Part shown: positions 9,798-16,580 of the stretch, in pieces | Numbering within the stretch: the stretch's first letter is position 1 | Layout: every line of letters starts with the position of its first letter | Assembly (NCBI GenBank): GCA_900553145.1 | Contig: USCL01000028.1 | Coordinates: forward strand, 1-20,948 | Source: an uncultured Desulfovibrio sp. | GTDB taxonomy: Bacteria; Desulfobacterota; Desulfovibrionia; Desulfovibrionales; Desulfovibrionaceae | DNA: 20,948 bases | Direction: 5' to 3' | Made by a program: the position numbers and the translations under genes | The notes under the pieces: generated by a model | The model's database searches: none | The model's input: the letters and a program-made list of their open reading frames with translations, nothing else | What the model was told of the DNA's origin: nothing

Positions 9798-11267
9798 CTA
9801 GTCCCTGAAAAACTTCGCGCTCCACGGGGAGTTGTCGCCCTTGTTGCGCCCGTAGCACATGGCGTCGTTGCCCGCGCCGGGGCTGCAGTCGATGCGGAGG
9901 CCGTTGAAGCTGCCCCGTGACTTGGGGCTGGTGGCGTCTCCGGTGTCGATGTGCAGCCTGCCGTTCCGCATCTGCGCGTCGGCCCGGCCCGTGTAGGTCT
10001 TGCCCTGACGGTCGATGATGGAGATCTGGCCCTTGCCGTTTTTGCCGAAGCAGAAGCGGACCTTGATCGGGTTGCCCCGCGTGTCCGAGAGCCCGGTGCG
10101 GCAATTCCAGCAGCCGTCGAGGAAGTCCATCGACTTGTCGTCCTTGTCCGGCAGCTTCATGGGATCGCCCTTTTTCGGGGTTTCCTTGGGCTGTTCGGGC
10201 TTGGGCTCTTCCTTCTTCGGCGCGGGCTGCTCCTTCTTCGGTTCGGGTTTTGGTTCCTCTTGGGGGATGGCGGTCAGATCGCCGAGCAGATCGCCCAGAT
10301 CCTTGGGGGGCTCCACAGGCGGTTCTTCCTTGGGCCCGGCGGGTTCCACGGCGGGCGGCGCGGGAGGCTGGCAGGCTTCGGCGCGTTTCTGGGCCGCCTG
10401 CCGCAAGACTTCAAGCTCGGCGCGCAAGGCCGTCAGATCCGCCTCGGAAGGCCCGGGCTCCGAGGCTTGCACGGCGGGGGCGGGTTGCGGCGCTTCGACG
10501 GCGGGCGTCCTCGCGCATCCCGCGGGCAGGGGCAGCGGGGGAACCCACGGGAAAAAGAAATGCAGCCCCCAGAACAGCAGCAGCGCGAGCAGCAGGCCGA
10601 GCAGGAGCATAAGGAGCTTTTTCCACCACGGTTCGCCTTCGGCCGCAACCGTCGGCGGTATCGGGGCGGCGGCGGGGCATTCCGCCACGTCGCCTTCGCG
10701 GACGATGCGGTCGGGGTCGCCGGACGCGCCGCTGGCGAGGGGCGTTTGCGGCACGGCGGAGAACGGGGCGGCCCCCATCGCATAGATGCCTTCCTGCGCC
10801 GCGGCGGAGGAGAGGGCCATGCCCCAGCAGACCAGCACGGGCTGCGGCTGGGCCGCCGGATCGCCCGAGGGGGCGGGAAGGGAGGCGTACACGCATTCCG
10901 GGGTGGGGAAGCGGGTGGCCAGATGCAGCATGGTGCCGCACAGGCTCTTATAGGGATCGCTGTCCGTCTGAAGGCTGGCGGCCAGTTCTTCGATATCCGA
11001 AAGGAGGCCCTGCAGCCGCGTTTTGACGGCTTCCTGCGCTTCGGGGGAAAGCCCGGCGAGGGGCTGCACGGGGCCCGTCGTGTACCAGTCCACCGCCGCC
11101 CCCTGCGGGTCCATGAGCGGCTCGGCCAGCAGGCGGGCATGCGCTTCCCCGAGATGGGCCCGCAGCAGCCCGCTCAGCTGGGCATGGCAGGTGAAGACCT
11201 GCGAGCCCTGAAACGCCAGCGCGCGGTAGTCGCCCTTCCGGGTGGAGAGAATGAAATATCCGGCCAT
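9798..11267 (-). CDS. srfA: SrfA family membrane-anchored protein
   Basis: This 489-residue protein is assigned to the SrfA family from its sequence and its place before srfB and srfC. An N-terminal cytoplasmic domain (1-150) contains WYTTGP (61-66) and PVLVCWG (143-149). A strong membrane segment follows at about 217-240 after WWKK, then a possible coiled coil (275-298), a long Pro/Glu/Lys linker (about 334-366) and a compact C-terminal domain (382-489) with Cys at 386, 389, 406, 461 and 471. The charge pattern predicts N-in, C-out. The PEPK-type linker resembles TonB-like linkers that cross the periplasm, and the cysteines could form disulfides there. The start has AAGGA nine bases upstream and lies 27 bases after the protease stop, so the two genes are probably co-transcribed. 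Molecular function is unknown. Confidence 0.88.
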   Translation of the reverse strand: MAGYFILSTRKGDYRALAFQGSQVFTCHAQLSGLLRAHLGEAHARLLAEPLMDPQGAAVDWYTTGPVQPLAGLSPEAQEAVKTRLQGLLSDIEELAASLQTDSDPYKSLCGTMLHLATRFPTPECVYASLPAPSGDPAAQPQPVLVCWGMALSSAAAQEGIYAMGAAPFSAVPQTPLASGASGDPDRIVREGDVAECPAAAPIPPTVAAEGEPWWKKLLMLLLGLLLALLLFWGLHFFFPWVPPLPLPAGCARTPAVEAPQPAPAVQASEPGPSEADLTALRAELEVLRQAAQKRAEACQPPAPPAVEPAGPKEEPPVEPPKDLGDLLGDLTAIPQEEPKPEPKKEQPAPKKEEPKPEQPKETPKKGDPMKLPDKDDKSMDFLDGCWNCRTGLSDTRGNPIKVRFCFGKNGKGQISIIDRQGKTYTGRADAQMRNGRLHIDTGDATSPKSRGSFNGLRIDCSPGAGNDAMCYGRNKGDNSPWSAKFFRD

Positions 11268-11294
11268 ATCTGACTATCCTTGTTCAGGAACGGT

Positions 11295-13046
11295 TCATTT
11301 GTGTTCGGTGAAGGGGATGCCCTTCTCCCGCAGGAAGGCCATGATGGCGTCGCTGCCGAGCGCGGTCTGGGTCTGGCGGTTGGAGTCCGCATCAAGCCTG
11401 ATGAAGGTATTGATGCCGATGACGTCGCCCTTCTCGTTGACCAGCGGGCCGCCGCTGTTGCCCTGCGAGACCACGGCGGAGTGCACGATATTGCGGGGCG
11501 AGGTCTGGAGGATGGCGTTGACCACGCCGTCGGTGAACACGACCTCGGGGACGGCGTTGAAGTCGCCCTTGAGGAGCCGCAGGTAGGCGGGGTCCTGCTC
11601 GGAAACGAGGGCGGGGAAACCCCATGCGCTCACCTTGTCCGTGCGGCTGACGGCCGCGGACAGCGGGAGGGCGGGGGCCTGATCCCCTTCGGCGAGCATC
11701 ACCTTGATGAGTGCGAAATCGTATCCGGGCGTATCGCTGCGCGCGACCACCACGCCCCGGCGCGCCCCGCGCAGGTTGGCGTTGGTCACCATCACCATGT
11801 CGTCGATGGCGTTGGCCACGACATGGCGGTTGGTCAGGACGTGATCGGGGTTGATGAAAAAGCCGGTCCCCTGCTGCGCGCCGCCGGGGACGGGCGCGAG
11901 GATGAGCACCGTGCCCTGTTCGAGGCGCTGCGGGATGGTGAGCGTGGAGAGATCGACGGCCTTTGCCGGGGCCGTGGCATTGGCGGAAGGCATTGGCGGC
12001 AGGGCGATGCCGGGGACGGCTTCCCCGGGCGAGGCTTCCGGGGCCGCCTTGCCGGGGGCGGCGTCTTGAGAGCCGGGTTTCGCCTCCGTTTTTTCGGCGT
12101 TGCCGTCAAAGAAGGCCTTCAGCTCGCACGGCGTCAATTCCAGCAGACCCTGCCAGAAAGCCTTTTCCCTGAGCAGGTTGGCCCATTCGGCCTTCCGGGC
12201 GGCTTCTTCCGGGGACTCGGCCGGAACCGGGGGCGTTTCCGGGACGGCGGGCTGTTCCGGGGCCGTCGGCGCGCAGGAACGCAGGAGGAAAAGCAGGATC
12301 ACGCCGAGCAGGATGCCGAGGAGCAGGGCTCCGAAGAGCCCGGCACGGCTGCGCCGGACAATGACGTTTCCCGCCGTTGCCCCGGCGATGGCCCCGGCCG
12401 CCGTTCCGGTTGCGCCCGTATGTGGGGCGCCCGCCCCGGAGGACGCGCCAGCCGCGCGGGTGGCGCCGGGAATGGCCTTGCCTGCGCCGGTTGCGGCCCC
12501 TGCGGCCACGGCTGCGGAAGTCCCCGCCGTCCCGGCCAGCGTTCCGGCCCCTGTTCCGATAGGGGCTTCCCCGCTTTCGGGCTCACCCCAGAGGATCGGG
12601 GTCGTGGCTTCGTCCGCGCCTTGCGGGAGCAGCCCCCAGTTGACGAGCACGGGATGGCCGTTGACGACAAAAACATTGTCCGCCGAAGGGATGAACAGTG
12701 CCTTGCGGAGCAGGACGCCGCCGGGCGTCTCGTCGAGGTGCGGCGCGACGGCTTCCCGGGCCCGGCGCAGGGCGGCCCGGGCCTGCTCGGCTTCCCCCCC
12801 GTCGAGGCGGGAGAGGGGCGTGCCGACGCCTTCCAGAGGCGTATACCACGAGACGGAGGCGTACCCCGCCGGGGTGGCCTGTCCGGTGACGGGCTCGGCC
12901 CACAGCGTGCCGAACCGGCCAAGCCCGATCTTTTTCAGATGGGCCTGCAACGCCTCGTACTGCGAGGGGATCGCGCCCTGTTCCGTGTGCAGGGCGGCGA
13001 AGGCCGACGTGTCCGAAGCCTGTATGAAATGAAGAGGATTACCCAT
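11295..13046 (-). CDS. SrfA-like domain fused to membrane-anchored trypsin-like serine protease
   Basis: The 583-residue product has an N-terminal domain (1-150) resembling that of SrfA, with VSWYTP (65-70) and PVLVNWG (132-138) at matching places. A Gly/Ala/Thr-rich stretch (161-228) leads to RRSR and a membrane segment (about 236-256), a Pro/Glu linker, and an S1/DegP-type protease domain (about 370-575). The catalytic triad is visible: H408 in TNRHVV, D443 in YDFALIKV and S531 in GNSGGPLV. No PDZ domain follows, and the protein ends soon after the protease fold. The basic residues before the membrane segment predict a periplasmic protease. AAGGTG lies five bases before the ATG. It immediately precedes srfA. 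Processing or quality control of srf envelope components is an inference; the active site appears intact. Confidence 0.92.
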   Translation of the reverse strand: MGNPLHFIQASDTSAFAALHTEQGAIPSQYEALQAHLKKIGLGRFGTLWAEPVTGQATPAGYASVSWYTPLEGVGTPLSRLDGGEAEQARAALRRAREAVAPHLDETPGGVLLRKALFIPSADNVFVVNGHPVLVNWGLLPQGADEATTPILWGEPESGEAPIGTGAGTLAGTAGTSAAVAAGAATGAGKAIPGATRAAGASSGAGAPHTGATGTAAGAIAGATAGNVIVRRSRAGLFGALLLGILLGVILLFLLRSCAPTAPEQPAVPETPPVPAESPEEAARKAEWANLLREKAFWQGLLELTPCELKAFFDGNAEKTEAKPGSQDAAPGKAAPEASPGEAVPGIALPPMPSANATAPAKAVDLSTLTIPQRLEQGTVLILAPVPGGAQQGTGFFINPDHVLTNRHVVANAIDDMVMVTNANLRGARRGVVVARSDTPGYDFALIKVMLAEGDQAPALPLSAAVSRTDKVSAWGFPALVSEQDPAYLRLLKGDFNAVPEVVFTDGVVNAILQTSPRNIVHSAVVSQGNSGGPLVNEKGDVIGINTFIRLDADSNRQTQTALGSDAIMAFLREKGIPFTEHK

Positions 13047-13347
13047 AGATGCACCTTCGGTGAGGCGTTGGGGGAGGGGAACCTTTTCTCAAGAAAGGGG
13101 GGACACCCCCACGCTTTCCCCTTGCTTTCCCAAACCCCATCCCTCCCTTTCCAAAGACTTTTACGAGTATCGGGTCCCTGCCTTCAGCATTCCCTGAAGC
13201 AGGGGCTTTGGGGAATGATAGATATTTTGAAGCGCAATGCTCTGGAAACTCCTGCCGGGCAGCCTCCCCACCAGCCGAAAATCTTTGGTGGGTGAGAGGG
13301 ATGGGGGGACGGGGGAAGGGAAGAAGGCCCCTTTCTCGATTTTCTCC
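13047..13347. repeat. Intergenic region with two opposed copies of the dispersed repeat
   Basis: This 301-base gap holds two copies of the purine-rich repeat facing opposite ways. One (13259-13347, plus orientation) begins GCAGCCTCCCCACC and ends beside the TAG stop of the lipoprotein gene at 13348. The other (about 13070-13160, read on the minus strand) begins AAAAGTCTTTGGAAAGGGAGG, passes a GGGGG/CCCCC hairpin and ends at CCTTTTCT/AGAAAGG near 13085-13101. No gene is evident. It may break the operon here, or act as a processing site between the lipoprotein and protease genes. Confidence 0.6.
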
Positions 13348-14199
13348 CTACCCCTGAGCGAGCATCACCTTGTCCATCTGTAGCTGGATCTCGTCGAGAT
13401 CCGACTTCACCGCGGTGAGCTGCGCCGTGGATTCCTTGTACGAGCCCACGCCGTTGGAAAGGTTCTGCAGCTGGTCGCCCGTCTGCTTGCGTGTGACGGT
13501 TTTCGTGGTTTTGCTGGTCTTCTTGGAGGCCGTGGCCACGGTCTGGACCGGGGGGACCGGGCGGCTGGCTTTTTTGGCCTCGACGGTCAGCACTTGCCGG
13601 TACTCGGCTTCGCGCTTGTCGGCTTCGGCGAGGGTCTTGCCCAGAATGGCGGACGCCTCGGCGAGCCCGCTCTTGATTTCGGCATAACGCTGATCAAGCT
13701 CGGCGCGGGTGATGCGCTTGGCCTTGTAATCTTCGAGGGCGGCCCGGAACTTCCCGCTGTAACAGTTGTAGGCCACCTGCCCGGCGGCGGTCACGCGGTT
13801 CAGGGAATTGACGTCGGCGTTGAGGTCGCGGGCATAGCTGGCGAGGCGGACGCGCTCGTCGCGCTCGTTGTTGTACTTGGCGACGAGATAGCTCGCGCCC
13901 GCGCCCGCGCCCGCGCCGATGGCGGCCCCGGCCAGCGCGCCTTCGGCCTTCCCGGTCTGGCTCGCGCCGATGACCGCGCCGAGCAGGGCGCCCATCGTCG
14001 TGCCCATGACCATCGTGGTGTTGAAGTTCTTTTCGGCGCTGCGCAGATCGGCAATGGGCTGGTAGCAGTCGGGATAATAATGCACGTCCGTCATCTGCGC
14101 GCCGTATTTGCTGGCGCAGCCCGTAGCCAGCAGGCTGCAAAGGCACGTCATGACGATACAGCAAAGCGCTCCTTTCCGGGTGGTGAAGCTCTCCTTCAT
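13348..14199 (-). CDS. Lipoprotein with glycine zipper and coiled-coil tail, srf locus
   Basis: The 283-residue protein starts with a lipoprotein signal; the lipobox LATGC puts the modified cysteine at residue 28. Residues about 64-107 form a glycine-zipper segment (MGTTMGALLGAVIGAS, then AIGAGAGAGAS) of the type found in membrane-associated or oligomerising envelope lipoproteins. The region 110-210 is charged and helical. A Lys/Thr-rich stretch (223-240) and a short predicted coiled coil (255-280) follow. The start at 14199 is chosen because GGAGA lies five bases upstream; another ATG at 14211 is possible. It starts 36 bases after the small winged-helix-like gene. Its place at the head of the locus suggests an outer- or inner-membrane partner of the srf proteins. 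No homologue could be named. Confidence 0.86.
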   Translation of the reverse strand: MKESFTTRKGALCCIVMTCLCSLLATGCASKYGAQMTDVHYYPDCYQPIADLRSAEKNFNTTMVMGTTMGALLGAVIGASQTGKAEGALAGAAIGAGAGAGASYLVAKYNNERDERVRLASYARDLNADVNSLNRVTAAGQVAYNCYSGKFRAALEDYKAKRITRAELDQRYAEIKSGLAEASAILGKTLAEADKREAEYRQVLTVEAKKASRPVPPVQTVATASKKTSKTTKTVTRKQTGDQLQNLSNGVGSYKESTAQLTAVKSDLDEIQLQMDKVMLAQG

Positions 14200-14235
14200 G
14201 CCTGTCTCCATGCGTTGCGGGTTGTGTGCGAAGCT

Positions 14236-14490
14236 CTACTCATCAATGGTCCGGTGCCCGAAATACTCGTCCCCATCCGGCGTCAGCTCGATGTCGTTGG
14301 AAACGTGATCGATGATGCGGCAATAGCCGAAGTTCAACCACTCGTCCACGACGTCGCCAAGCGTGGAGTGGGAAAAACCGGCTTGCTCCGCTTCGTCGAG
14401 GAGTTTCGGAAAAACACCGGGCGGAAGCGGCTTCGGGGCGTTTCGGAGCGCCTTCCTGAGCCATGATTCGGCGGACTGGAAATCGTGCAC
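14236..14490 (-). CDS. Small winged-helix-like protein at the head of the srf locus
   Basis: An 84-residue product is predicted from a GTG start at 14490 preceded by AAAGGA at 14497-14502. The sequence reads as three helices followed by a beta hairpin: FPKLLDEAEQAGFSHSTLGD, VVDEWLNFGYCRII, then IELTPDGDEYFG. The LTPDGxxYF ending is typical of the wing of winged-helix domains. Longer frames reaching upstream to 14877 run through repeat sequence and lack this ribosome site, so the short form is preferred. It lies 36 bases before the lipoprotein gene and is probably co-transcribed with it. It could be a transcription regulator of the locus or a non-DNA-binding winged-helix adaptor; the family could not be named. 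Confidence 0.7.
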   Translation of the reverse strand: MHDFQSAESWLRKALRNAPKPLPPGVFPKLLDEAEQAGFSHSTLGDVVDEWLNFGYCRIIDHVSNDIELTPDGDEYFGHRTIDE

Positions 14491-14502
14491 GGGGAATCCT
14501 TT

Positions 14503-14517
14503 CCGGGCCAAGCCCGG
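14503..14517 (-). promoter_or_regulatory. Hairpin abutting the ribosome binding site
   Basis: On the minus strand CCGGGC and GCCCGG pair across a three-base loop, ending at the base just before the AAAGGA ribosome site of the small gene. It could tune translation start or mark a short leader; no switching partner sequence was seen. Confidence 0.35.
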
Positions 14518-14539
14518 CGTCTGTCGTATTTTCGGAGGA

Positions 14540-14568
14540 ATGGTATGCCGTTTTGTCAGAATCAGCAA
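14540..14568 (-). promoter_or_regulatory. Candidate sigma-70 promoter for the srf locus
   Basis: On the minus strand TTGCTG (14563-14568) and TACCAT (14540-14545) are separated by 17 bases and lie about 50 bases before the GTG at 14490. The boxes match the consensus at 3/6 and 4/6, so the call is weak, but it is the best placed in the gap after the upstream terminator. Confidence 0.3.
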
Positions 14569-14601
14569 CGTGATGCCATAAGGGGCACCCGGGAATGCTT
14601 G

Positions 14602-14687
14602 GGGAAATGCCGCGCGCGAGCCCCTCAGTTTGGGCGTGGACCCGGCTTTCGGATTCGTTCGGGAAATGCCCCGCTCGCGAGCCCCTC
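14602..14687. repeat. Short direct repeat pair
   Basis: GGGAAATGCCGCGCGCGAG followed by CCCCTC at 14602-14626 is nearly repeated at 14661-14687 as GGGAAATGCCCCGCTCGCGA followed by GCCCCTC, with a two-base length difference. It lies upstream of the candidate promoter of the small gene. It could be a tandem operator or a remnant of a dispersed repeat. The rest of the 14570-14800 stretch has no recognised feature. Confidence 0.45.
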
Positions 14688-14810
14688 CGGAGTTCTTTTT
14701 TATTAAAGCCGCAGGGCTGATCCCGGCGTGGGGGAGGCCTGCAAAGGCGGATTGCCTTTTTGAGGGAAGGATTCCGGGGCATGCGGAGCGTAATGGGCCC
14801 TGAAAACGCA

Positions 14811-14837
14811 AAGAGCCCGGGCAGGGCCCGGACTCTT
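14811..14837 (-). terminator. Probable rho-independent terminator after the sulfotransferase gene
   Basis: The inverted repeat AAGAGCCCGGGC / GCCCGGACTCTT (one mismatch, three-base loop) forms a strong G+C-rich stem. On the minus strand it is followed by TGCGTTTTC after the stem's closing T residues, a weak U-tract. It lies about 120 bases after the stop of the sulfotransferase gene and would separate that unit from the srf locus. Confidence 0.55.
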
Positions 14838-14957
14838 CGTGTGGAGGAGGTCGCCGAGAGGAATGTGGGAAACGCAAAAAGGGTGAACGGGGATGCCCGC
14901 ACGGGAGGAGGGGCGTTCCCGTTTTTCCGGAAAAGCCCCTTTCCGCCCGTATCCTCG

Positions 14958-16409
14958 CTATTGTTCCTCGGGATCGTCCACGGAGGCGACGCAGAGGGCG
15001 TTGTCGCCTTCGTAGGGGGCGCAGCCCTCAATGGCGACTTCGGAATCGCGGTCGCCGGGGGCGGCGGCCCCGGGCATGCGGAACGCATTCACGTCGATGC
15101 GTTCGATGGGCGTCTCTTCCTGCCTGCCGAGCTGCGGGACCCATTCGTAGGGCACGCGGTAGGCGCGGTAGACCATGTTCATGGGCAGCTTCCGGCCCCA
15201 GTAGGGCGAGATGAATTCCCAGACCAGCTCATGATCCTTGGTGACTTCAAACACGCGCCCGTCGGAACCTTCGGTGATCAGCGTGTTGCCGTTGGGCAGG
15301 CGCTGCATGCCGCTGATGAAGGGGCTGTAGAAGCGGTTGCAGTCCATCGGGGCGAGGAAGCCCGCTTCTGTGGGGGTGTACTGCCATACGATCTTCATGG
15401 CCACGGGATCGATTTCCAGCACGCGGGAGTAGTCGCGCAGGGCGGCCTTCACGCCGGTGGGGGAACCGGGGTTCGGCACGTCGTAGCCGCCCCAGCCGCC
15501 GTTGTCGAAAATCAGGATGTTGCCTTCGCCGGGCAGGCCGCGCGGGACCATGTGGCAGTGGTGCTGGCCGATGATCCAGCCGATGGCCTTGGCTTCCGGG
15601 CTGTTGTCGTAGTCGGGGCCGAGCTTCCAGACGATTTTGCCGGTGGCCTTGGAGATGATGAAGATGATGTTGGCTTCGCGTCCGTCCACGATGATGTTGT
15701 CGGGGTGGAAACGCTCGTCGCCCGCGTCATGCCACCTGTTCGGGCCGAGCACGGACATGGAGTTGATGTGCATCCAGTCGCCCATCCCTTCGGGCTGCGT
15801 CTGGCGGTAGTTGGGGTCGCGGGCGAGGGTGTTCTTGGGGCCCTCGCGGAAGCCCATTTCGTCGAAATGCTCGTTGCAGTGCCATTCCCAGACGATATCG
15901 CCTTCCCAGTCCACTTCGAGGATCACGTCGTCGAGGAGCTGCTTGTCGGATATCTTGGGGTTGCGGGCGTTGCGGTGCGCGAGGACGAGGGTGTTGCCGG
16001 AGTCGGTCTTGGGCTCCATGCCGGGCGCGTAGTAGCCGGTGGTGCTGCCTTCGCGCTGGTAGTCGTGGTGGCTGCGGGCCATCCAGCGGCCGGGGATGCC
16101 CGGATCTTCGATGTATTCGTTGCGGTCGAACTTCCAGACCACATTGCCGTCCCAGTCGATCTGCACGAGATCGAGGCCGTCCTGCACGCCGTAGCGCCCG
16201 TCACGGGAGCCGCGCGAGGTCATGAGGTAGCCGCCGGGGAAAATCTTGTTCGGGAAGCCGTGCACGCCCTTCCAGACTTTGTTTTCGCGCCCGTTCATGT
16301 TCATGAGCACGGCGCCCACTTCCAGAGCCTGAAAGATGGTGAAGCCGTTCCAGCATTTCTCGGGGTTATATACGGTGACGCCGGTAGGATAAATAGTCGG
16401 GTGGCCCAT
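14958..16409 (-). CDS. Arylsulfate sulfotransferase-like beta-propeller protein, no signal peptide
   Basis: This 483-residue protein resembles the arylsulfotransferase (ASST) family, which moves a sulfate group from one phenolic compound to another through a histidine intermediate. Propeller-blade motifs recur: DWDGNVVWKF (85-94), DWEGDIVWEW (167-176), ATGKIVWKLG (255-264), MKIVWQYTP (338-346) and HELVWEFISP (393-402). Conserved-looking histidines are H114/H115 (SHHDYQ), H214 (MHINS) and H283/H284/H286 (GQHHCH); which one is catalytic cannot be settled here. The classic E. coli-type enzyme is periplasmic, but this start (AGGAGG five bases before the ATG) gives no signal peptide, so a cytoplasmic location is likely. 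It follows the MFS transporter gene by 171 bases, suggesting the pair acts on the same imported compound. The actual substrate is unknown and non-transferase propeller roles remain possible. Confidence 0.85.
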   Translation of the reverse strand: MGHPTIYPTGVTVYNPEKCWNGFTIFQALEVGAVLMNMNGRENKVWKGVHGFPNKIFPGGYLMTSRGSRDGRYGVQDGLDLVQIDWDGNVVWKFDRNEYIEDPGIPGRWMARSHHDYQREGSTTGYYAPGMEPKTDSGNTLVLAHRNARNPKISDKQLLDDVILEVDWEGDIVWEWHCNEHFDEMGFREGPKNTLARDPNYRQTQPEGMGDWMHINSMSVLGPNRWHDAGDERFHPDNIIVDGREANIIFIISKATGKIVWKLGPDYDNSPEAKAIGWIIGQHHCHMVPRGLPGEGNILIFDNGGWGGYDVPNPGSPTGVKAALRDYSRVLEIDPVAMKIVWQYTPTEAGFLAPMDCNRFYSPFISGMQRLPNGNTLITEGSDGRVFEVTKDHELVWEFISPYWGRKLPMNMVYRAYRVPYEWVPQLGRQEETPIERIDVNAFRMPGAAAPGDRDSEVAIEGCAPYEGDNALCVASVDDPEEQ

Positions 16410-16523
16410 GATGTCCTCCTGATTGGTTTCTCTTTTCCATTACACGGAACGGGGGTTGGCGGATGTTGCCTCTGAATCGTTTCTCATGGCGCTTTACGGG
16501 CAGCGGGGTAGCCCCGCCGGTAG

Positions 16524-16580
16524 GGCGCTTTGGGAAGGGAAAAGCCTTTTTCAGAACGCCTTTCCCTCCCCTTTATTGCG
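16524..16580 (-). repeat. Stop-adjacent hairpin repeat, copy 5, between transporter and sulfotransferase genes
   Basis: GGGAAAAGC at 16537-16545 pairs with GCCTTTCCC at 16558-16566 (8 of 9), flanked by GGGAAGGG and CCCTCCCC-type runs. It sits just after the TGA stop of the transporter gene (16581-16583). It could attenuate transcription so that less sulfotransferase than transporter mRNA is made, or simply protect the 3' end. Confidence 0.5.

Noticed and set aside
11280..13295. Plus-strand open frame of 671 codons opposite the protease gene
   Set aside because: Shadow of the protease gene, whose catalytic triad and ribosome site are on the minus strand.
14560..14585. Sigma-54-like element TGGCAT-CACG-TTGCT upstream of the small gene
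   Set aside because: The GG to GC spacing is one base short of the strict sigma-54 requirement.
14760..16475. Plus-strand open frame of 571 codons opposite the sulfotransferase gene
   Set aside because: Shadow frame without motifs; the minus-strand protein shows repeated propeller-blade motifs and an AGGAGG ribosome site.
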